DNA of 6,139 nucleotides from Propionibacteriaceae bacterium (GTDB lineage: Bacteria; Actinomycetota; Actinomycetes; Propionibacteriales; Propionibacteriaceae), in contig JAGXHS010000065.1 of assembly GCA_024636075.1 (NCBI GenBank), positions 1-6,139 on the forward strand. Direction: 5' to 3'. The notes under the pieces were generated by a model. It searched no databases. It was not told the DNA's origin and saw nothing but the letters and a program-made list of their open reading frames with translations. This document shows positions 5,990 to 6,139 of this stretch, one piece after another (position 1 is the first letter of the stretch; every line of letters begins with the position of its first letter). The translations under genes were made by a program, and so were the position numbers.

Positions 5990-6139
5990 ATGCACCGGAT
6001 GTTGACCGCACGGAAGTGGATGAACAGAGCTGTCGGCATAGTTGTGACCACCCAGGTATTGGCGATGATCGGTCTGACCATCGCCGACATGGTGGCGCGC
6101 AGAAAGCGCAAGCCACGCCGTTTTCCGATCTTGCCGGCG
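5990..6139 (+). CDS. N-terminus of a membrane protein, probably phospholipase D/cardiolipin-synthase-like (partial)
   Basis: Fifty codons run open to the window edge: a basic N-terminus (MHRMLTARKWMNR), a single hydrophobic segment at about 15-31 (VGIVVTTQVLAMIGLTI), then a strongly basic stretch RRKRKPRR (37-44) and FPILPA. This order of one TM helix, Arg/Lys cluster and Phe-Pro motif resembles, from memory, the start of actinobacterial phospholipase D-superfamily proteins annotated as cardiolipin synthases. No catalytic HKD motif is within the window, so the family call is inference. It diverges from pcrA with 68 bp between start codons. The ATG at 5990 is chosen for its fit to a leaderless -10. 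ATGs at 5999 and 6020 are alternatives, the latter with a weak GGAAG upstream. Confidence 0.5.
   Translation, partial: MHRMLTARKWMNRAVGIVVTTQVLAMIGLTIADMVARRKRKPRRFPILPA

Noticed and set aside
5922..6116. N-terminal extension of pcrA by 65 codons to an ATG at 6116
   Set aside because: The extension (MACAFCAPPCRRW...) is Cys/Arg/Ser-rich, unlike PcrA. It would cross both candidate promoters and overlap the divergent right-edge gene; the family sequence fits a start at 5921.
1..6139. CRISPR arrays, insertion sequences, tRNA or rRNA genes, phage or defence genes
   Set aside because: No regularly spaced repeats, transposase-like frames, terminal repeats or RNA gene signatures were seen. Almost the whole window is taken by housekeeping genes.

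Overview
The window is chromosomal DNA from a high-GC Gram-positive bacterium (Actinomycetota). The coding regions are GC-rich with mostly G or C at third codon positions. The protein sequences read as actinobacterial, and two of the candidate promoters sit almost on top of their start codons, which is common in that phylum. The set resembles housekeeping neighbourhoods of the Propionibacteriales or Streptomyces type, but genus cannot be fixed from the sequence alone.

Layout from left to right: (1) sucD (running off the left edge) and sucC on the minus strand form a tight two-gene operon for succinyl-CoA synthetase, the substrate-level phosphorylation step of the TCA cycle. One base separates the genes, and the sucD ribosome binding site lies inside the 3' end of sucC. 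(2) A 320-bp divergent intergenic region (2045-2364) holds the putative sucC promoter, two candidate rightward promoters and a leader that can fold. (3) A plus-strand gene encodes a membrane-anchored or exported M23-family peptidoglycan endopeptidase with a complete LytM-type active site. (4) pcrA/uvrD1 on the minus strand is a UvrD/PcrA-type SF1A DNA helicase with all helicase motifs. It converges on the peptidase gene with only 5 bp between stop codons. (5) A 68-bp divergent promoter region follows, with a perfect 20-bp dyad. (6) The first 50 codons of a plus-strand gene for a small-TM, basic-patch protein run off the right edge; it is probably a phospholipase D/cardiolipin-synthase-like protein.

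The genes serve separate core functions: central carbon metabolism, cell wall remodelling, DNA repair/replication and possibly phospholipid synthesis. I see no defence system, mobile element, CRISPR array, tRNA or rRNA, and no clearly novel multi-gene system. The points most worth a second look are a probable pair of compensating one-base G-run indels near the 3' end of pcrA, the divergent near-leaderless promoter pair with a palindrome between -35 and -10, and the foldable leader of the peptidase gene that can pair with its own ribosome binding site.
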